DNA from: a virus
DNA: 64,000 nt
Reading direction: 5' to 3' (one strand)
IMG/VR virus record: IMGVR_UViG_3300020160_001428
Location: 1-64,000 of that record
Both the position numbers and the translations under genes were made by a program. The notes beneath the pieces are model-generated. The model worked only from the letters and a program-made list of their open reading frames with translations. It did not search any database and had not been told where the DNA came from. Positions 7,865-16,172 of this stretch are shown here, piece after piece (the stretch's first letter is position 1; each line of letters starts with the position of its first letter).

Positions 7865-8169
7865 TCTGGATCAATCTTTATCTGTAATGGAAAACCTGCT
7901 TGTCTAGCTAGATGTGTAGCTTCAACACCTTTTTGTTCTGCAATCTCAAAAGTATAAACTCCAACTACTGCTGAGCCCTCATTGTGAACTTTAAGTGTAA
8001 TATCTTTAGCAGTTTCTTCAGTGTGTCTAAACACTGATGTCAACAGTTCTATAACAAACTCAATAGGAGTTTTATCATCGTTTAGGAAAATAACTTTGTA
8101 ACGCTTGGGTTCGGTTATAATAGTTTTGACTTTCTCGTCAATTTTTACTTCAAGATCTGTAGTTGCCAT
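7861..8169 (-). CDS. clpS: ClpS, N-degron adaptor of ClpAP
   Basis: A 102-residue protein. RYKVIFLNDDKTPIEFVIELL carries the N-D-D element that holds the substrate alpha-amino group, and HNEGSAVVGVYTFEIAEQK supplies the conserved His and ClpA-binding face. ClpS delivers proteins with N-terminal Leu, Phe, Tyr or Trp to ClpAP. The gate residue that is Met in E. coli (T-P-M-E-F) is Ile here, which in other ClpS proteins affects specificity. No clpA or clpP is nearby, so it would act on the host protease. It is the first gene of the clpS-ho1-bilin reductase unit. Confidence 0.93.
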   Translation of the reverse strand: MATTDLEVKIDEKVKTIITEPKRYKVIFLNDDKTPIEFVIELLTSVFRHTEETAKDITLKVHNEGSAVVGVYTFEIAEQKGVEATHLARQAGFPLQIKIDPE

Positions 8170-8188
8170 TTTTCGTTCCTCTTATTGA

Positions 8189-8196
8189 ATATTTAG
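8189..8196 (-). promoter_or_regulatory. Late promoter box before clpS
   Basis: Minus-strand CTAAATAT, about 20 nt from the clpS ATG, which also has an AGAGGA ribosome site. Confidence 0.45.
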
Positions 8197-8228
8197 TAGG
8201 GAGAATGTTACTTCTCCCCGGTTAACGA

Positions 8229-8654
8229 TTAACCCTTAATGGCAATCAAACGTGGTTTAAGTGCTTCAGGTATCATACGTGTTATTTTAACACTTAATAT
8301 ACCGTTTGTCAACTCCACTTCGTCCACTTCCATGTGATCTGCTAGTGTCCATGACTTTTCAAAGTCACGAGCGGCCAGTCCACGATGTAGGTATTCTTTA
8401 GAGTCGTCTGCTACTTTCTGTCCACGGATGATCAACTGATCCTGATCAATCTCTACAGTGATTTCCGCTTTGTTAAAACCTGCAACTGCAAGTTCTATCT
8501 CAAAGTTACTTTCACTATGTTTAACAAGATTAAATGGAGGATAGTTGTTAGTTTGATTTCGATTTTCGGCATCGCTAAAAATACGATCAAAACCAATTAG
8601 TGCTCTACTTAGATGGGCAAGAGCCGCCGTGTCGATAGTTCTTAGTTGTGTCAT
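8229..8654 (-). CDS. Small heat-shock protein Hsp20 (IbpA-like)
   Basis: A 141-residue alpha-crystallin-domain protein. The domain (~40-130) has NFEIELAVAGFNKAEITVEI, GLAARDFEKSWTLADHMEV, and NGILSVKI followed by PEALKPRLI, typical of IbpA/IbpB. It holds aggregating proteins for refolding by DnaK. Hsp20 is a known accessory gene of T4-like phages. It follows dnaK in the same direction across a 68-bp gap with a hairpin and an AGGAG-type ribosome site. Confidence 0.93.
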   Translation of the reverse strand: MTQLRTIDTAALAHLSRALIGFDRIFSDAENRNQTNNYPPFNLVKHSESNFEIELAVAGFNKAEITVEIDQDQLIIRGQKVADDSKEYLHRGLAARDFEKSWTLADHMEVDEVELTNGILSVKITRMIPEALKPRLIAIKG

Positions 8655-8686
8655 TATATTTTCTCCTTAATTAAGCAAGAATGACT

Positions 8687-8711
8687 GTGGGGCCTCACCC
8701 GAGCACCCCAC
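8687..8711 (-). terminator. Intercistronic hairpin dnaK-hsp20
   Basis: GTGGGG and CCCCAC pair around a 13-nt loop, with no T-run after it. More likely an attenuator or mRNA-end stabiliser than a full terminator. Confidence 0.4.
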
Positions 8712-8722
8712 GTTACTGTTTA

Positions 8723-10594
8723 TTAAACAGTTTCTTTAAACTCAGCATTAACAGTTTCTGGTTCACCTGTTTGTGGCTGAGGTTGTGCTTTGGCTTCCAT
8801 TAATGGCTGTGCCGCGGCAAACAAGTCACTGACTTTCTGCGTGATAGCTTCTTTGTCTGTGCCCTTGACTGCTTCGTCAACTTCTGTAGCGGCCGCTTCG
8901 ATAGCAGTTACTTGTTCAGCTGTTAACTTGTCTTTATGTTCTTCTAGATCCTTACGGACTTCGTGAACTTGTGCTTCTGCTCCATTACGTGCAGTCACTA
9001 GTTCCACAGTCTTCTTATCTTCTTCGGCATTGGCTTCGGCATCTTGTACCATCTGTTGGATCTCTGCATCGCTTAGTCCACTGTTGGCTTTGATAGTGAT
9101 CTTATTTTCTTTGCCAGTGTTTTTATCCTTGGCACTTACGTTAAGAATACCGTTTGCGTCGATATCAAGTGTGACTTCAATCTGTGGAGCGCCACGGCGA
9201 GCAGGTGCAATACCTTCTAAGTTAAACTCGCCTAGTAGTTTGTTGTACTGTGCAAGTTCACGTTCACCTTGGCTAACTTTAATAGTTACCGCAGGTTGGT
9301 TATCTTCTGCTGTTGAAAACACTTGACTGTGCTTGGTTGGGATAGTTGTGTTCTTTTGAATCAACTTGGCGAACACTCCGCCCATTGTTTCAATGCCTAA
9401 TGATAGAGGTGTTACGTCAAGCAACAGCACGTCATTACGGTCACCTGCTAGCACAGCACCTTGAATGGCCGCACCCGCCGCAACTGCTTCGTCTGGGTTG
9501 ACATCTTTACGTGGAGCCTTACCGAATAGTTTCTCTACTGTTTCCTGTACTTTAGGCATACGTGTCATACCACCAACAAGAATAACTTCGTCGATGTCTG
9601 CAATGCTAACACCTGCATCTTTAATAGCAGTTTGGCATGGGCCAACTGAACGCTGAATCAGTTCTTCAACTAGACTTTCTAGTTTACTGCGGCTGATAGT
9701 AATGTTCATGTGTTTTGGGCCACTTGCATCTGCTGTGATGTATGGCAAGTTAACACTAGTACTGGCACTGCTTGACAGTTCAATCTTGGCTTTTTCAGCG
9801 GCTTCTTTTAGACGTTGTAGAGAAAGGATGTCATTCTTAAGATCAACTCCACTTTCTTTCTTGAACTCATCTACTAAAAAGTCCATGATGCGTTGATCAA
9901 AGTCTTCACCACCTAGAAATGTATCTCCGTTAGTGCTCAGTACTTCGATTTGTTTATCGCCTTCCACATTTGCAATTTCAATGATTGATACGTCGAATGT
10001 ACCACCACCAAGATCGTAAACAGCAATTTTCCTGTCTCTTTTATCAGCTTTATCAACACCATAAGCAAGAGCTGCCGCAGTAGGCTCGTTAATAATACGA
10101 AGTACTTCCAAGCCTGCGATTTTTCCAGCGTCTTTAGTAGCCTGTCTTTGGCTGTCGTTAAAGTAAGCCGGTACTGTGATAACTGCTTGAGTAACTGTTG
10201 TACCAAGATAATCCTCCGCTGTCTTTTTCATTTTACGTAGCACTTCTGCAGAAATCTGTGGAGGTGCTAGTTTGTCGCCATTTACTTCAACCCATGCATC
10301 ACCGTTGTCGGCTTTGACAATAGAATAAGGCATCAAGTCGATGTCTTTTTGCACAGCCTGTTCATCAAACTTACGTCCAATTAAACGCTTTGCCGCATAG
10401 ATTGTATTTTTGGGATTTGTTACTGCTTGACGCTTTGCGCTTGCGCCTACTAGGATTTCGTTGTTAGCGTATGCAACAATACTAGGTGTAGTACGTGCGC
10501 CTTCGCTGTTTTCGATTACCTTTGTGACTCCATTTTCAATAATGGATACGCATGAATTTGTTGTACCTAAATCGATACCGATGACTTTGCTCAT
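8723..10594 (-). CDS. dnaK: DnaK (Hsp70) chaperone
   Basis: A complete 623-residue DnaK. The ATPase motifs [35 protein letters not shown] and VGGMTRMP are present. The substrate-binding domain ([19 protein letters not shown] onward) and a helical lid follow, and the tail is short (EFKETV) rather than the usual E-E-V-K ending. It would need host DnaJ and GrpE, which are absent here. A full-length dnaK is rare in phage genomes. Its pairing with hsp20 and clpS suggests a protein-quality module. It has an AAGGAG ribosome site and an upstream late box. Confidence 0.96.
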   Translation of the reverse strand: MSKVIGIDLGTTNSCVSIIENGVTKVIENSEGARTTPSIVAYANNEILVGASAKRQAVTNPKNTIYAAKRLIGRKFDEQAVQKDIDLMPYSIVKADNGDAWVEVNGDKLAPPQISAEVLRKMKKTAEDYLGTTVTQAVITVPAYFNDSQRQATKDAGKIAGLEVLRIINEPTAAALAYGVDKADKRDRKIAVYDLGGGTFDVSIIEIANVEGDKQIEVLSTNGDTFLGGEDFDQRIMDFLVDEFKKESGVDLKNDILSLQRLKEAAEKAKIELSSSASTSVNLPYITADASGPKHMNITISRSKLESLVEELIQRSVGPCQTAIKDAGVSIADIDEVILVGGMTRMPKVQETVEKLFGKAPRKDVNPDEAVAAGAAIQGAVLAGDRNDVLLLDVTPLSLGIETMGGVFAKLIQKNTTIPTKHSQVFSTAEDNQPAVTIKVSQGERELAQYNKLLGEFNLEGIAPARRGAPQIEVTLDIDANGILNVSAKDKNTGKENKITIKANSGLSDAEIQQMVQDAEANAEEDKKTVELVTARNGAEAQVHEVRKDLEEHKDKLTAEQVTAIEAAATEVDEAVKGTDKEAITQKVSDLFAAAQPLMEAKAQPQPQTGEPETVNAEFKETV

Positions 10595-10672
10595 AATATT
10601 CTCCTTAAATTAAGCAAGATTTAGTTTGGGCGCCATGCCCGTTTGTAGAACCCTCTACGGCATCCTACAAAT

Positions 10673-10681
10673 TTATTTATC
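10673..10681 (-). promoter_or_regulatory. Late promoter box before dnaK
   Basis: Minus-strand GATAAATAA lies ~80 nt upstream of dnaK, one base after the stop of the MazG-like gene. The intervening leader holds small inverted repeats. Confidence 0.4.
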
Positions 10682-10966
10682 TCAGTGTGTCTCGAGATTT
10701 TCAATATTTGACCATAACTTTAGCTTCTCAATCTTAGCTACTTGTGCGGCTTCAATATTTGTCCAGCTAACAATATCCATACGTTGTAGGATGTCAATCA
10801 TTGCTAGCATGTCGCCTAGTTCTTCTTCTAGGTGTTGTCTGTTAGTTTTAGGTTTTCCGGGTTTAAAATTATCAAGTCCAAAACGGCTAATCTTACTAAC
10901 AGCTTGAATAACTTCTGCACATTCTTCTTGGAGAATGTCCATTACTTCTTTTTCTTGATGATTCAT
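10682..10966 (-). CDS. MazG-like nucleotide pyrophosphohydrolase
   Basis: A 94-residue protein starting MNHQEKEVMD. It has the all-alpha NTP pyrophosphohydrolase signature: E-E-C-A-E near residue 14, then HLEEELGDMLAMID near residue 45 (ExxE and ExxD metal ligands). Such enzymes hydrolyse (d)NTPs or related nucleotides, and MazG relatives are common in T4-like cyanophages. I placed the start at 10966, just after the bS21 stop, because a longer frame would run through bS21. Confidence 0.8.
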   Translation of the reverse strand: MNHQEKEVMDILQEECAEVIQAVSKISRFGLDNFKPGKPKTNRQHLEEELGDMLAMIDILQRMDIVSWTNIEAAQVAKIEKLKLWSNIENLETH

Positions 10967-10967
10967 A

Positions 10968-11210
10968 TTAATACATTTTCTTAGGAAGTGCTTGTTTAGC
11001 CAACTCTTTTTGCCAACGATTCTTTGCGGCAGATTTTTTACGTTTGCGCTCAGTAGTTGGTTTTTCATAAAATTCACGAGCACGTAGATCGTTTAGTAAT
11101 CCACTGTCTTGTACTTTCTTTTTAAACTTACGCAATGCCCGTTCAATAGGCTCTCCGTCTTTTACAAAAACCGTATTACCTATAAACTTATTGTACTGAT
11201 TCTCTCTCAT
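10968..11210 (-). CDS. rpsU: Ribosomal protein bS21
   Basis: An 80-residue homologue of 30S protein bS21: [19 protein letters not shown], then [15 protein letters not shown], the RNA-binding core, with a Lys/Arg-rich tail. bS21 sits near the anti-Shine-Dalgarno of 16S rRNA. Phage copies are thought to replace or add to the host protein and bias initiation toward phage mRNA. It has AAGGA 5 nt before the ATG and overlaps the upstream gene by 23 bp. Confidence 0.94.
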   Translation of the reverse strand: MRENQYNKFIGNTVFVKDGEPIERALRKFKKKVQDSGLLNDLRAREFYEKPTTERKRKKSAAKNRWQKELAKQALPKKMY

Positions 11211-11577
11211 TTGAGTCCTTTTTTATATTTGGAAAATCAAAAAATCTATTTTGATTTAACAAGTCCCATTGCACCTGCATGTGCTCACACTTATAATATG
11301 TATTAGGTAGAGTCAAAAGGTAGCCTAGAAAGTGGCTAACATTAGACCCGCAGTTATCAATGTCTATGATAATAACGTCAGTCATCCTTGCAGTAATCAG
11401 TAACCATTTAATATCCGTTTCATTACTGAACAAATAGATATTGACTGCATCATCGTGTGTAGCTAGGTAATCTTCTAGAGATTTCTTTAGCTCTGTGCTA
11501 GGACATACTAACAACATTGATTCTGTTTGATCAAATATCAAATCAGGTGGTGTGATTATTTTTATGCTATTCTGCAT
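11188..11577 (-). CDS. Hypothetical protein, 129 aa, overlapping bS21
   Basis: Not recognised. An alpha/beta-looking soluble protein with alternating hydrophobic strands ([27 protein letters not shown]). This recalls a receiver or Rossmann-like fold, but no catalytic motif can be assigned. It runs into bS21 by 23 bp, so the two are co-translated. Confidence 0.65.
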   Translation of the reverse strand: MQNSIKIITPPDLIFDQTESMLLVCPSTELKKSLEDYLATHDDAVNIYLFSNETDIKWLLITARMTDVIIIDIDNCGSNVSHFLGYLLTLPNTYYKCEHMQVQWDLLNQNRFFDFPNIKKDSNERESVQ

Positions 11578-11643
11578 TTAATTTTTTATCTTGGATTCGT
11601 TGCCAAAGTGTTCGTTCACTTTGCTCGCTATTTTGAACATAGT

Positions 11644-13077
11644 CTATTCCACTATCTTCTTGACTTGTTGATTGTCTTCCTTGACTATGTAGGTCTTTTT
11701 TTTAGATTCTTCTACCTGAGCAAGTATCTGAAGTAGTGCGTCAGTATCTGAAGTCTCTGTATTAACCCATTGGTCGCCGTTAAAGATGTACTCTCTAGAT
11801 TCTTCAGTTGTCGACAGTTTTTTAAATTCATCTCCAGCCACTGGATTCTCTGGAAACTCATATCCTTCAAGAAGATTTACTTCTTCGCCGTTGCCGTCTA
11901 TATATGTTTCGCCTGTGGCTAGACGCTCTTGTAATGTAGACTCTTTTTCCTTAGCAACTTCAGCTTCTGCGGCTTCAATCATCTTGTTCCATGCGTCGAT
12001 ATCAGCGACTGGCATTGTGCTGTCTACAGTTTCAACTAGTATTGGATCCGCTTTTGGAAAATCAATTGGATTATCTGTGTTGGTTACGTGGTAACCTGGA
12101 AAAGGCCATTCTGCTTTTATTTCTGGAAGTAGTTCGCTCTTGGTAATAACTTCTCCATTGGGCAACTCATCCTTGGCGATTTCTTTTATCTGCTCAATTT
12201 GTGCATCAGTCAATGGACCGTCATCTTGCTCGTATGCAGGATCGTTACTAGATTCTGTGACAGTGGTTGACGGGGAGACTATATCAACAACCGGACCTAC
12301 TGGGCTGTCACCCTCCGCATTTTCTTTCCTCCAGCCCCAAGTCATTTGGCTCGCTAACAACATTAGCACAGCAAGTGGGTCGAATACTGCTACAATGACC
12401 ATGATAACCCATGTCACTGCTTTTTCTAAAAGATTGGCATCTGGATTATCGCCGTAGATTAGTGCGGCAATATATTTTATAGGCCCAACCTCTGCCTCAA
12501 CTTTACGGACTTCGGCCGCGATGGGCGCCCGTTCTTCGTTAAGTGTTGAGATTCTTTTTTGGCTTTCTGCAATGTCTTGAGCGATGCGACTACGTTCTTT
12601 CTGCTGGGCTCTTCGAATGGTAACGGCTTTTTCCGCGCCCTTTTCGTCTTGACTGCGACCCATAACTTGATCCACAGCCTCATCCATCTGTTTGAGTGCT
12701 TTGCGATTAGCATCTATGTTCTCTTTTTCTGTTTTAATTTTTTCATCATATATGGCAATCTTACCTTGAACATCGCCACTGACAATATTTTGATCTAAGT
12801 GTGCCTTTGATAGGAATCCAAAGATACCCATAGAGGTAATAACCATTAATACAACAACGGCTATGCTCATGTAGGCTTTCATTAGCTTTGGTATGCGGGT
12901 CCAATATGCTTTTAACCAACTTGCGGCCACTAGTTTAGATACTTCTAAAGTAGTACCCATAACGACAATAGGCCAAAATGCGGCCGCAAATATTGACGTT
13001 AGTCCTATCACTGAATAATAGATTGCTACCGCACTTAATGTTAATCCTGAGAGAGCTAGTAAAATTGAAAATGTCAT
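11644..13077 (-). CDS. Integral membrane protein with coiled coil, 477 aa
   Basis: The N-terminal half has three membrane segments: TFSILLALSGLTLSAVAIYY, a second at ~30-50, and YMSIAVVVLMVITSMGIFGFL at ~70-90. A charged coiled coil (~105-200) and a further hydrophobic pair (WVIMVIVAVFDPLAVLMLLA) at ~225 follow. The C-terminal ~220 residues are acidic and probably disordered. This resembles the DUF4407-like membrane proteins of T4-like phages; function is unknown. The ATG is 6 nt after a late box, so the message may be leaderless. Confidence 0.75.
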   Translation of the reverse strand: MTFSILLALSGLTLSAVAIYYSVIGLTSIFAAAFWPIVVMGTTLEVSKLVAASWLKAYWTRIPKLMKAYMSIAVVVLMVITSMGIFGFLSKAHLDQNIVSGDVQGKIAIYDEKIKTEKENIDANRKALKQMDEAVDQVMGRSQDEKGAEKAVTIRRAQQKERSRIAQDIAESQKRISTLNEERAPIAAEVRKVEAEVGPIKYIAALIYGDNPDANLLEKAVTWVIMVIVAVFDPLAVLMLLASQMTWGWRKENAEGDSPVGPVVDIVSPSTTVTESSNDPAYEQDDGPLTDAQIEQIKEIAKDELPNGEVITKSELLPEIKAEWPFPGYHVTNTDNPIDFPKADPILVETVDSTMPVADIDAWNKMIEAAEAEVAKEKESTLQERLATGETYIDGNGEEVNLLEGYEFPENPVAGDEFKKLSTTEESREYIFNGDQWVNTETSDTDALLQILAQVEESKKKTYIVKEDNQQVKKIVE

Positions 13078-13082
13078 AAGTA

Positions 13083-13091
13083 GTATTTATC
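13083..13091 (-). promoter_or_regulatory. Late promoter box abutting the 11644-13077 gene
   Basis: Minus-strand GATAAATAC, then CTACTT counted from the core, then ATG. The expected start point falls at or near the ATG, with no Shine-Dalgarno. Confidence 0.45.
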
Positions 13092-13527
13092 GCTCACTGA
13101 ATGTCCAAAACTTACTATCTATTGTTTTGCAGGCCCATTCAGTGTAGTCCCTTATGGTATTGTCTTTTTCTACTTGTGTAAACAACATGCGACAATATCC
13201 GCCTTGTACAGGTTTAGTCATTACTACTTTTACACGCCCTGCGGTAGCATTAGACGGGTTAGTCCACTCTGCTACTGCGCCAGTTTCTAAATGGCTTGCC
13301 GCAAAAATAACAGTTTTGATATGTTGTTTTCGATCTTCACTAGATAATGAGCCACTGGCCTGTTTATATATATTGCCAAGTATAGCAATAAAATTTGCAG
13401 GTTCGTTATAGTCAGTTCTAACGCCAGCAGTTGCACTCAAAGGTATAGTAGTAACAGCATGGGCTGTACTAACGGAAAGTATTAGAGTCAACAACAGTAA
13501 ACGTGCCATTGTGTTTCTTACAAACAT
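13087..13527 (-). CDS. Secreted 17-kDa-type surface protein, 146 aa
   Basis: It starts MFVRNTMARLLLL with a signal peptide ending near STAHA; GGGAG lies 7 nt before the ATG at 13527. The C-terminal half (GYCRMLFTQVEKDNTIRDYT, ACKTIDSKFW) has the C-R-x-[FY]-x-T and C-x(5-8)-W pattern of rickettsial-type 17-kDa surface antigen C-terminal domains. It is periplasmic or surface-exposed. It overlaps the following lipoprotein frame by 59 bp. The family match is by eye and weak. Confidence 0.65.
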   Translation of the reverse strand: MFVRNTMARLLLLTLILSVSTAHAVTTIPLSATAGVRTDYNEPANFIAILGNIYKQASGSLSSEDRKQHIKTVIFAASHLETGAVAEWTNPSNATAGRVKVVMTKPVQGGYCRMLFTQVEKDNTIRDYTEWACKTIDSKFWTFSER

Positions 13528-13798
13528 ACAATTTCTCCCGGACAGTTCGTCCACCTAAATTCATTGTGATATAGCTTTCAGTACAATCTTTGGCGATGCC
13601 CATTTTTGCCGGAACATACTGTTCTACCGGATCATCTGAGCATTTAACTGTAGTAGTGCTATTAACAGATTCTTTGTTTACAGTCTGCACAGTCTGACTA
13701 GTGTAGCAATATTGGTTACTGCCTATCCTAGTAGACTGTGGCACACTTGAGCACCCTACTAAAAAGACCACTGCTATTAATGTAATAGCCTTGATCAT
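13469..13798 (-). CDS. Small lipoprotein, 109 aa
   Basis: Starting at MIKAITLIAVVFLVGCSS, the lipobox Cys makes this an outer- or inner-membrane lipoprotein. Four later Cys and the segment SYITMNLGGRTVREKLYVCK follow; no family is recognised. I chose the ATG at 13798, right after the stop of the gene above, over the longer frame at 13822. The 3' end overlaps the next secreted protein. Confidence 0.7.
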   Translation of the reverse strand: MIKAITLIAVVFLVGCSSVPQSTRIGSNQYCYTSQTVQTVNKESVNSTTTVKCSDDPVEQYVPAKMGIAKDCTESYITMNLGGRTVREKLYVCKKHNGTFTVVDSNTFR

Positions 13799-13799
13799 C

Positions 13800-14279
13800 T
13801 TAGTTACCTTTGGCTTCAGCAATCAACTGATCAAAGTCATTCTTTTGGATCTTCAAACGTACAAAGGTGTAGTGTTTCCCACTCATTGTAAACTGACCCA
13901 TATCACGTTGCAAGTGCTTGCGAATAGCAGTATCTGCAACTTTGTAACTGATCACAGTTTTGGTTGTCTTCTTGTCGTTGATGATAGCAATCTCAGTTTC
14001 TGAGTTGACTTTACCGTTAATGCGTTTGGCAAAGTTATTCATAGCCACAGCATACATCTGTTCTTCAGCGGCCTGCAAGTAAGCGGATTCGCCTGCGCCA
14101 CAAGCATACGCATATTCTTTTTCCCACCAGAACCAACCTTCAGTACCTGCCTGGGCACAGTTTTTGTACCAATCAGGTTGAGCAAACGTTTTGCGTTCCT
14201 CAATAGGGGACAACGAAGAACATGCAGTCAACGAAACGATGCCTGCTACCAAAAGTGCCTTAGTTAAAATGCCTGTCAT
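13800..14279 (-). CDS. LPP20-family-like lipoprotein, 159 aa
   Basis: Signal and lipobox MTGILTKALLVAGIVSLTAC. The mature part starts with a Trp/Cys-rich segment (PDWYKNC, EGWFWWEKEYAYACG). It then has AEEQMYAVAMNNFAKRINGKV and SYKVADTAIRKHLQRD, like LPP20/LpoB-type lipoproteins. It heads a three-gene envelope cluster driven by the promoter at 14327-14355. It may modify the host envelope or help lysis; no enzyme motif is present. Confidence 0.72.
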   Translation of the reverse strand: MTGILTKALLVAGIVSLTACSSLSPIEERKTFAQPDWYKNCAQAGTEGWFWWEKEYAYACGAGESAYLQAAEEQMYAVAMNNFAKRINGKVNSETEIAIINDKKTTKTVISYKVADTAIRKHLQRDMGQFTMSGKHYTFVRLKIQKNDFDQLIAEAKGN

Positions 14280-14326
14280 ATAAGCCTCATGTGTGTGTTA
14301 AAAAATATAGTTTTCACTATGTACAT

Positions 14327-14355
14327 AGTATAACACCTCCCGAAGGAGGTGTCAA
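14327..14355 (-). promoter_or_regulatory. Sigma70 promoter with palindromic spacer
   Basis: TTGACA (14350-14355), 17-bp spacer, TATACT (14327-14332), reading toward the LPP20-like lipoprotein. The spacer and the edge of the -35 form a perfect 8-bp inverted repeat around a 4-base loop (14333-14352). It may be an operator, or the terminator hairpin of the gene upstream fused to a promoter. Confidence 0.7.
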
Positions 14356-14375
14356 GTGCTTTTGGCTATTCAAAT

Positions 14376-14705
14376 TTATTTGATAAAGATCAGCGCCATT
14401 AAAGTGGCCTGTAGCGCAAAGCCCAAACCAATAGTAATGATATTGAGCATATCTTTGTTCAAAATGGCTTTGATGAACAGTAATACTAGAGCTGTCCAAA
14501 CCATAAGAATGATATCCACTCCCGGCATTTTGTCAGTTAGCCCTTTCATCACAGCAATCCAAGTTGGGACTGTTGCACAATGCAAAACTAGCACGGCTAC
14601 CCAACCGATTGCTTCTGCACTGATATGGCTAAACTGCTCTGCAAAGAATGTTTTCATTCCTGTTACAAACTTATCAAACTGTACTAAAAACTTTTCCATA
14701 ATCAA
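14376..14705 (-). CDS. Small membrane protein, 109 aa (holin candidate)
   Basis: The N-terminal ~25 residues form an amphipathic helix (FLVQFDKFVTGMKTFFAEQF). Three hydrophobic segments follow (AIGWVAVLVLHCATVPTWIA, IILMVWTALVLLFIKAIL, IITIGLGFALQATLMALIFI). Size, three membrane spans and the ATGA overlap with the SleB-type cell-wall hydrolase upstream fit a holin or lysis accessory. That is inference from context. Confidence 0.65.
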   Translation of the reverse strand: MIMEKFLVQFDKFVTGMKTFFAEQFSHISAEAIGWVAVLVLHCATVPTWIAVMKGLTDKMPGVDIILMVWTALVLLFIKAILNKDMLNIITIGLGFALQATLMALIFIK

Positions 14706-15244
14706 AGATCCCTATAAAATATGTGACGACCAATTTGTCCAATCTTTGGTTTGCCCCATCTTGGATTTACATAATCTGCATGATAGTACATGGCATTTTT
14801 TAGGATGTCAAGTCTAAATCCTTCTAGCAGAACTTTTTTGGCTACTTCATAGCTCTCTTTATAAGCTGGTCCGTTCACTGGTCTTAGTTTGACTGCGCTA
14901 TCGCAGTACCAACTGAACTGACAAACTACTTTTTCCATAAAGATGTTCTTTTGGAAGACAACTCCACAAACATCACTTGGAAATCTTGAATCACTGGCAC
15001 GGTTCATAGTTACCTGTGCTACAGCTACCTTACCTTCAAAGGGCTCGTGACCCGCTTCATGGTATATATTACGAGCAAGACAGTCTAGCTGACGCTCTCG
15101 ATCTTTAATAGTGACTACATCGTTAGTGACAAATAATGCCGTTTGATCTAACTTAGCCAATTTGGTCTGTGTAATAGTCTGCACAAAAATAGCAGTCAAC
15201 AACAAACTCAAACCTAGTACAAACATACGTATGGATTTTTCCAT
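14702..15244 (-). CDS. SleB/CwlJ-type cell-wall hydrolase
   Basis: A 180-residue protein with an N-terminal membrane/signal segment (FVLGLSLLLTAIFVQTI). The hydrolase_2 domain is at ~50-180: CLARNIYHEAGHEPFEGKVA, VAQVTMNRASDSRFPSDVCG, QFSWYCD, AMYYHADYVNPRWG and GRHIFYR. The E in YHEA is the expected catalytic Glu. It cleaves peptidoglycan glycan strands. An exported, membrane-anchored form resembles SAR-type endolysins. It overlaps the holin-like gene by 4 bp, so a lysis cassette is plausible. Confidence 0.88.
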   Translation of the reverse strand: MEKSIRMFVLGLSLLLTAIFVQTITQTKLAKLDQTALFVTNDVVTIKDRERQLDCLARNIYHEAGHEPFEGKVAVAQVTMNRASDSRFPSDVCGVVFQKNIFMEKVVCQFSWYCDSAVKLRPVNGPAYKESYEVAKKVLLEGFRLDILKNAMYYHADYVNPRWGKPKIGQIGRHIFYRDL

Positions 15245-15286
15245 AAGTTTCTCCTTTTAGTTAATGCGCCAAAAGCAATAGCACAT

Positions 15287-15314
15287 AGGAAGTTAAAAAA
15301 CTATAAAACTTCCT
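15287..15314 (-). other. Intergenic inverted repeat
   Basis: AGGAAGTT and AACTTCCT pair around 12 nt in the 133-bp gap before the SleB-type gene. No T-run or other signal follows; apart from this and the ribosome site I see nothing else in the gap. Confidence 0.3.
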
Positions 15315-15377
15315 GTTCCCAAAAAATTCATAACTTTTCTTGGGCGGGTTAAGTAGTTAGCTCAGAATCCCACTGAG

Positions 15378-15773
15378 TTATCTACGCATTTTGCTGATAT
15401 CAATGGCTTCCTCGTCTGAGAAAACAGGCACTGCATTGCTTTTATGCATGGTTGCAATACCCTTTACTTTGGTACCAGTATAAACCTTGGCTGGTTTAAG
15501 GGTAGCATTACCCAGACCAGTATCTACACTTTTAATATGGGCAGTAGTATTACGCCCTTGAGGAATAGTTAACGAGTATTTGGTGCTCAATAGCTCTGTT
15601 GATGCCATTGCTCGTTTACGTTTCTTTTCCTCTAACTCTATACCTTGCCTTTTGAGCAGGTCTTTCCACGATTCATCCAATTGTTCTGCCTTTCGTTTTG
15701 CCTCGGCTGAAGCAAACTTCTTTTTGCCTTTCTTTTTGCCTGTGGTACTTAGCCACGGACCTTCCAAATGCAT
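15378..15773 (-). CDS. Basic phage protein, 131 aa
   Basis: Not recognised functionally. Starting at MHLEGPWLSTTGKKKGKKKF, it is very Lys-rich at the N-terminus, followed by a charged helix (AKRKAEQLDESWKDLLKRQG). It then has a beta-rich tail ending EEAIDISKMRR. It looks nucleic-acid-binding or a virion DNA-packing accessory. The start at 15773 (ATG) is preferred over an upstream GTG at 15803. It is transcribed from the consensus promoter at 15813-15841. Confidence 0.7.
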   Translation of the reverse strand: MHLEGPWLSTTGKKKGKKKFASAEAKRKAEQLDESWKDLLKRQGIELEEKKRKRAMASTELLSTKYSLTIPQGRNTTAHIKSVDTGLGNATLKPAKVYTGTKVKGIATMHKSNAVPVFSDEEAIDISKMRR

Positions 15774-15812
15774 ACTCAAAATATTTCTCCAAAAGTTAAA
15801 CACATAAGCACT

Positions 15813-15841
15813 ATTATATAGGCTTTTTACTAACTTGTCAA
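15813..15841 (-). promoter_or_regulatory. Consensus sigma70 promoter
   Basis: TTGACA (15836-15841), 17-bp spacer, TATAAT (15813-15818), directly after the stop of the A-type carrier gene. A perfect match to the host vegetative consensus. Confidence 0.8.
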
Positions 15842-15851
15842 CTTTTTTGGT

Positions 15852-16172
15852 TTAGACGCGAAACGACTCACCACACCCGCAACGATCGCGTTCATTTGGG
15901 TTGGCAAATTCAAAACCCTCATTGAGTCCATTGCGAACCCAATCTACTTCTAGTCCTGATACATAGGCAAGACTCTTTGGATCAACGAATAACTTACAGC
16001 CCTTTGATTCAAAACATTCATCTTCTGGATTTACGTTATCAACATACTCGAGTACATAAGCCAATCCACTACATCCGGTGGTTCTTACGCCGACTCTCAA
16101 TCCGAGCCCTTTGCCCCTACGCTCTAACTGGCGTTGAACTTTTACTGCCGCGTGATCAGTTAACGATATCAT
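15852..16172 (-). CDS. iscA: A-type Fe-S carrier (IscA-like)
   Basis: A 106-residue HesB/IscA protein with the three conserved Cys ([13 protein letters not shown] and RCGCGESF). It carries and inserts Fe-S clusters made on IscU. It overlaps the iscU gene and ends the iscA-sod-iscU-iscA operon. A good match in length and motifs. Confidence 0.92.
   Translation of the reverse strand: MISLTDHAAVKVQRQLERRGKGLGLRVGVRTTGCSGLAYVLEYVDNVNPEDECFESKGCKLFVDPKSLAYVSGLEVDWVRNGLNEGFEFANPNERDRCGCGESFRV

Noticed and set aside
13469-13822. A longer start at 13822 for the small lipoprotein
   Set aside because: The ATG at 13798 follows the stop of the upstream gene and gives a good lipobox signal peptide. The upstream ATG would start inside the LPP20-like gene.
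14333-14352. The C-TTCG-G hairpin as a simple terminator
   Set aside because: No T-run follows, and it lies exactly between a TTGACA and a TATACT with 17-bp spacing, so I list it as a promoter element. A dual role is not excluded.
15378-15803. A GTG start at 15803 for the basic protein
   Set aside because: It lies only 10 bp from the -10 of the promoter and is not ATG. The ATG at 15773 begins the conserved-looking MHLEGPW sequence.
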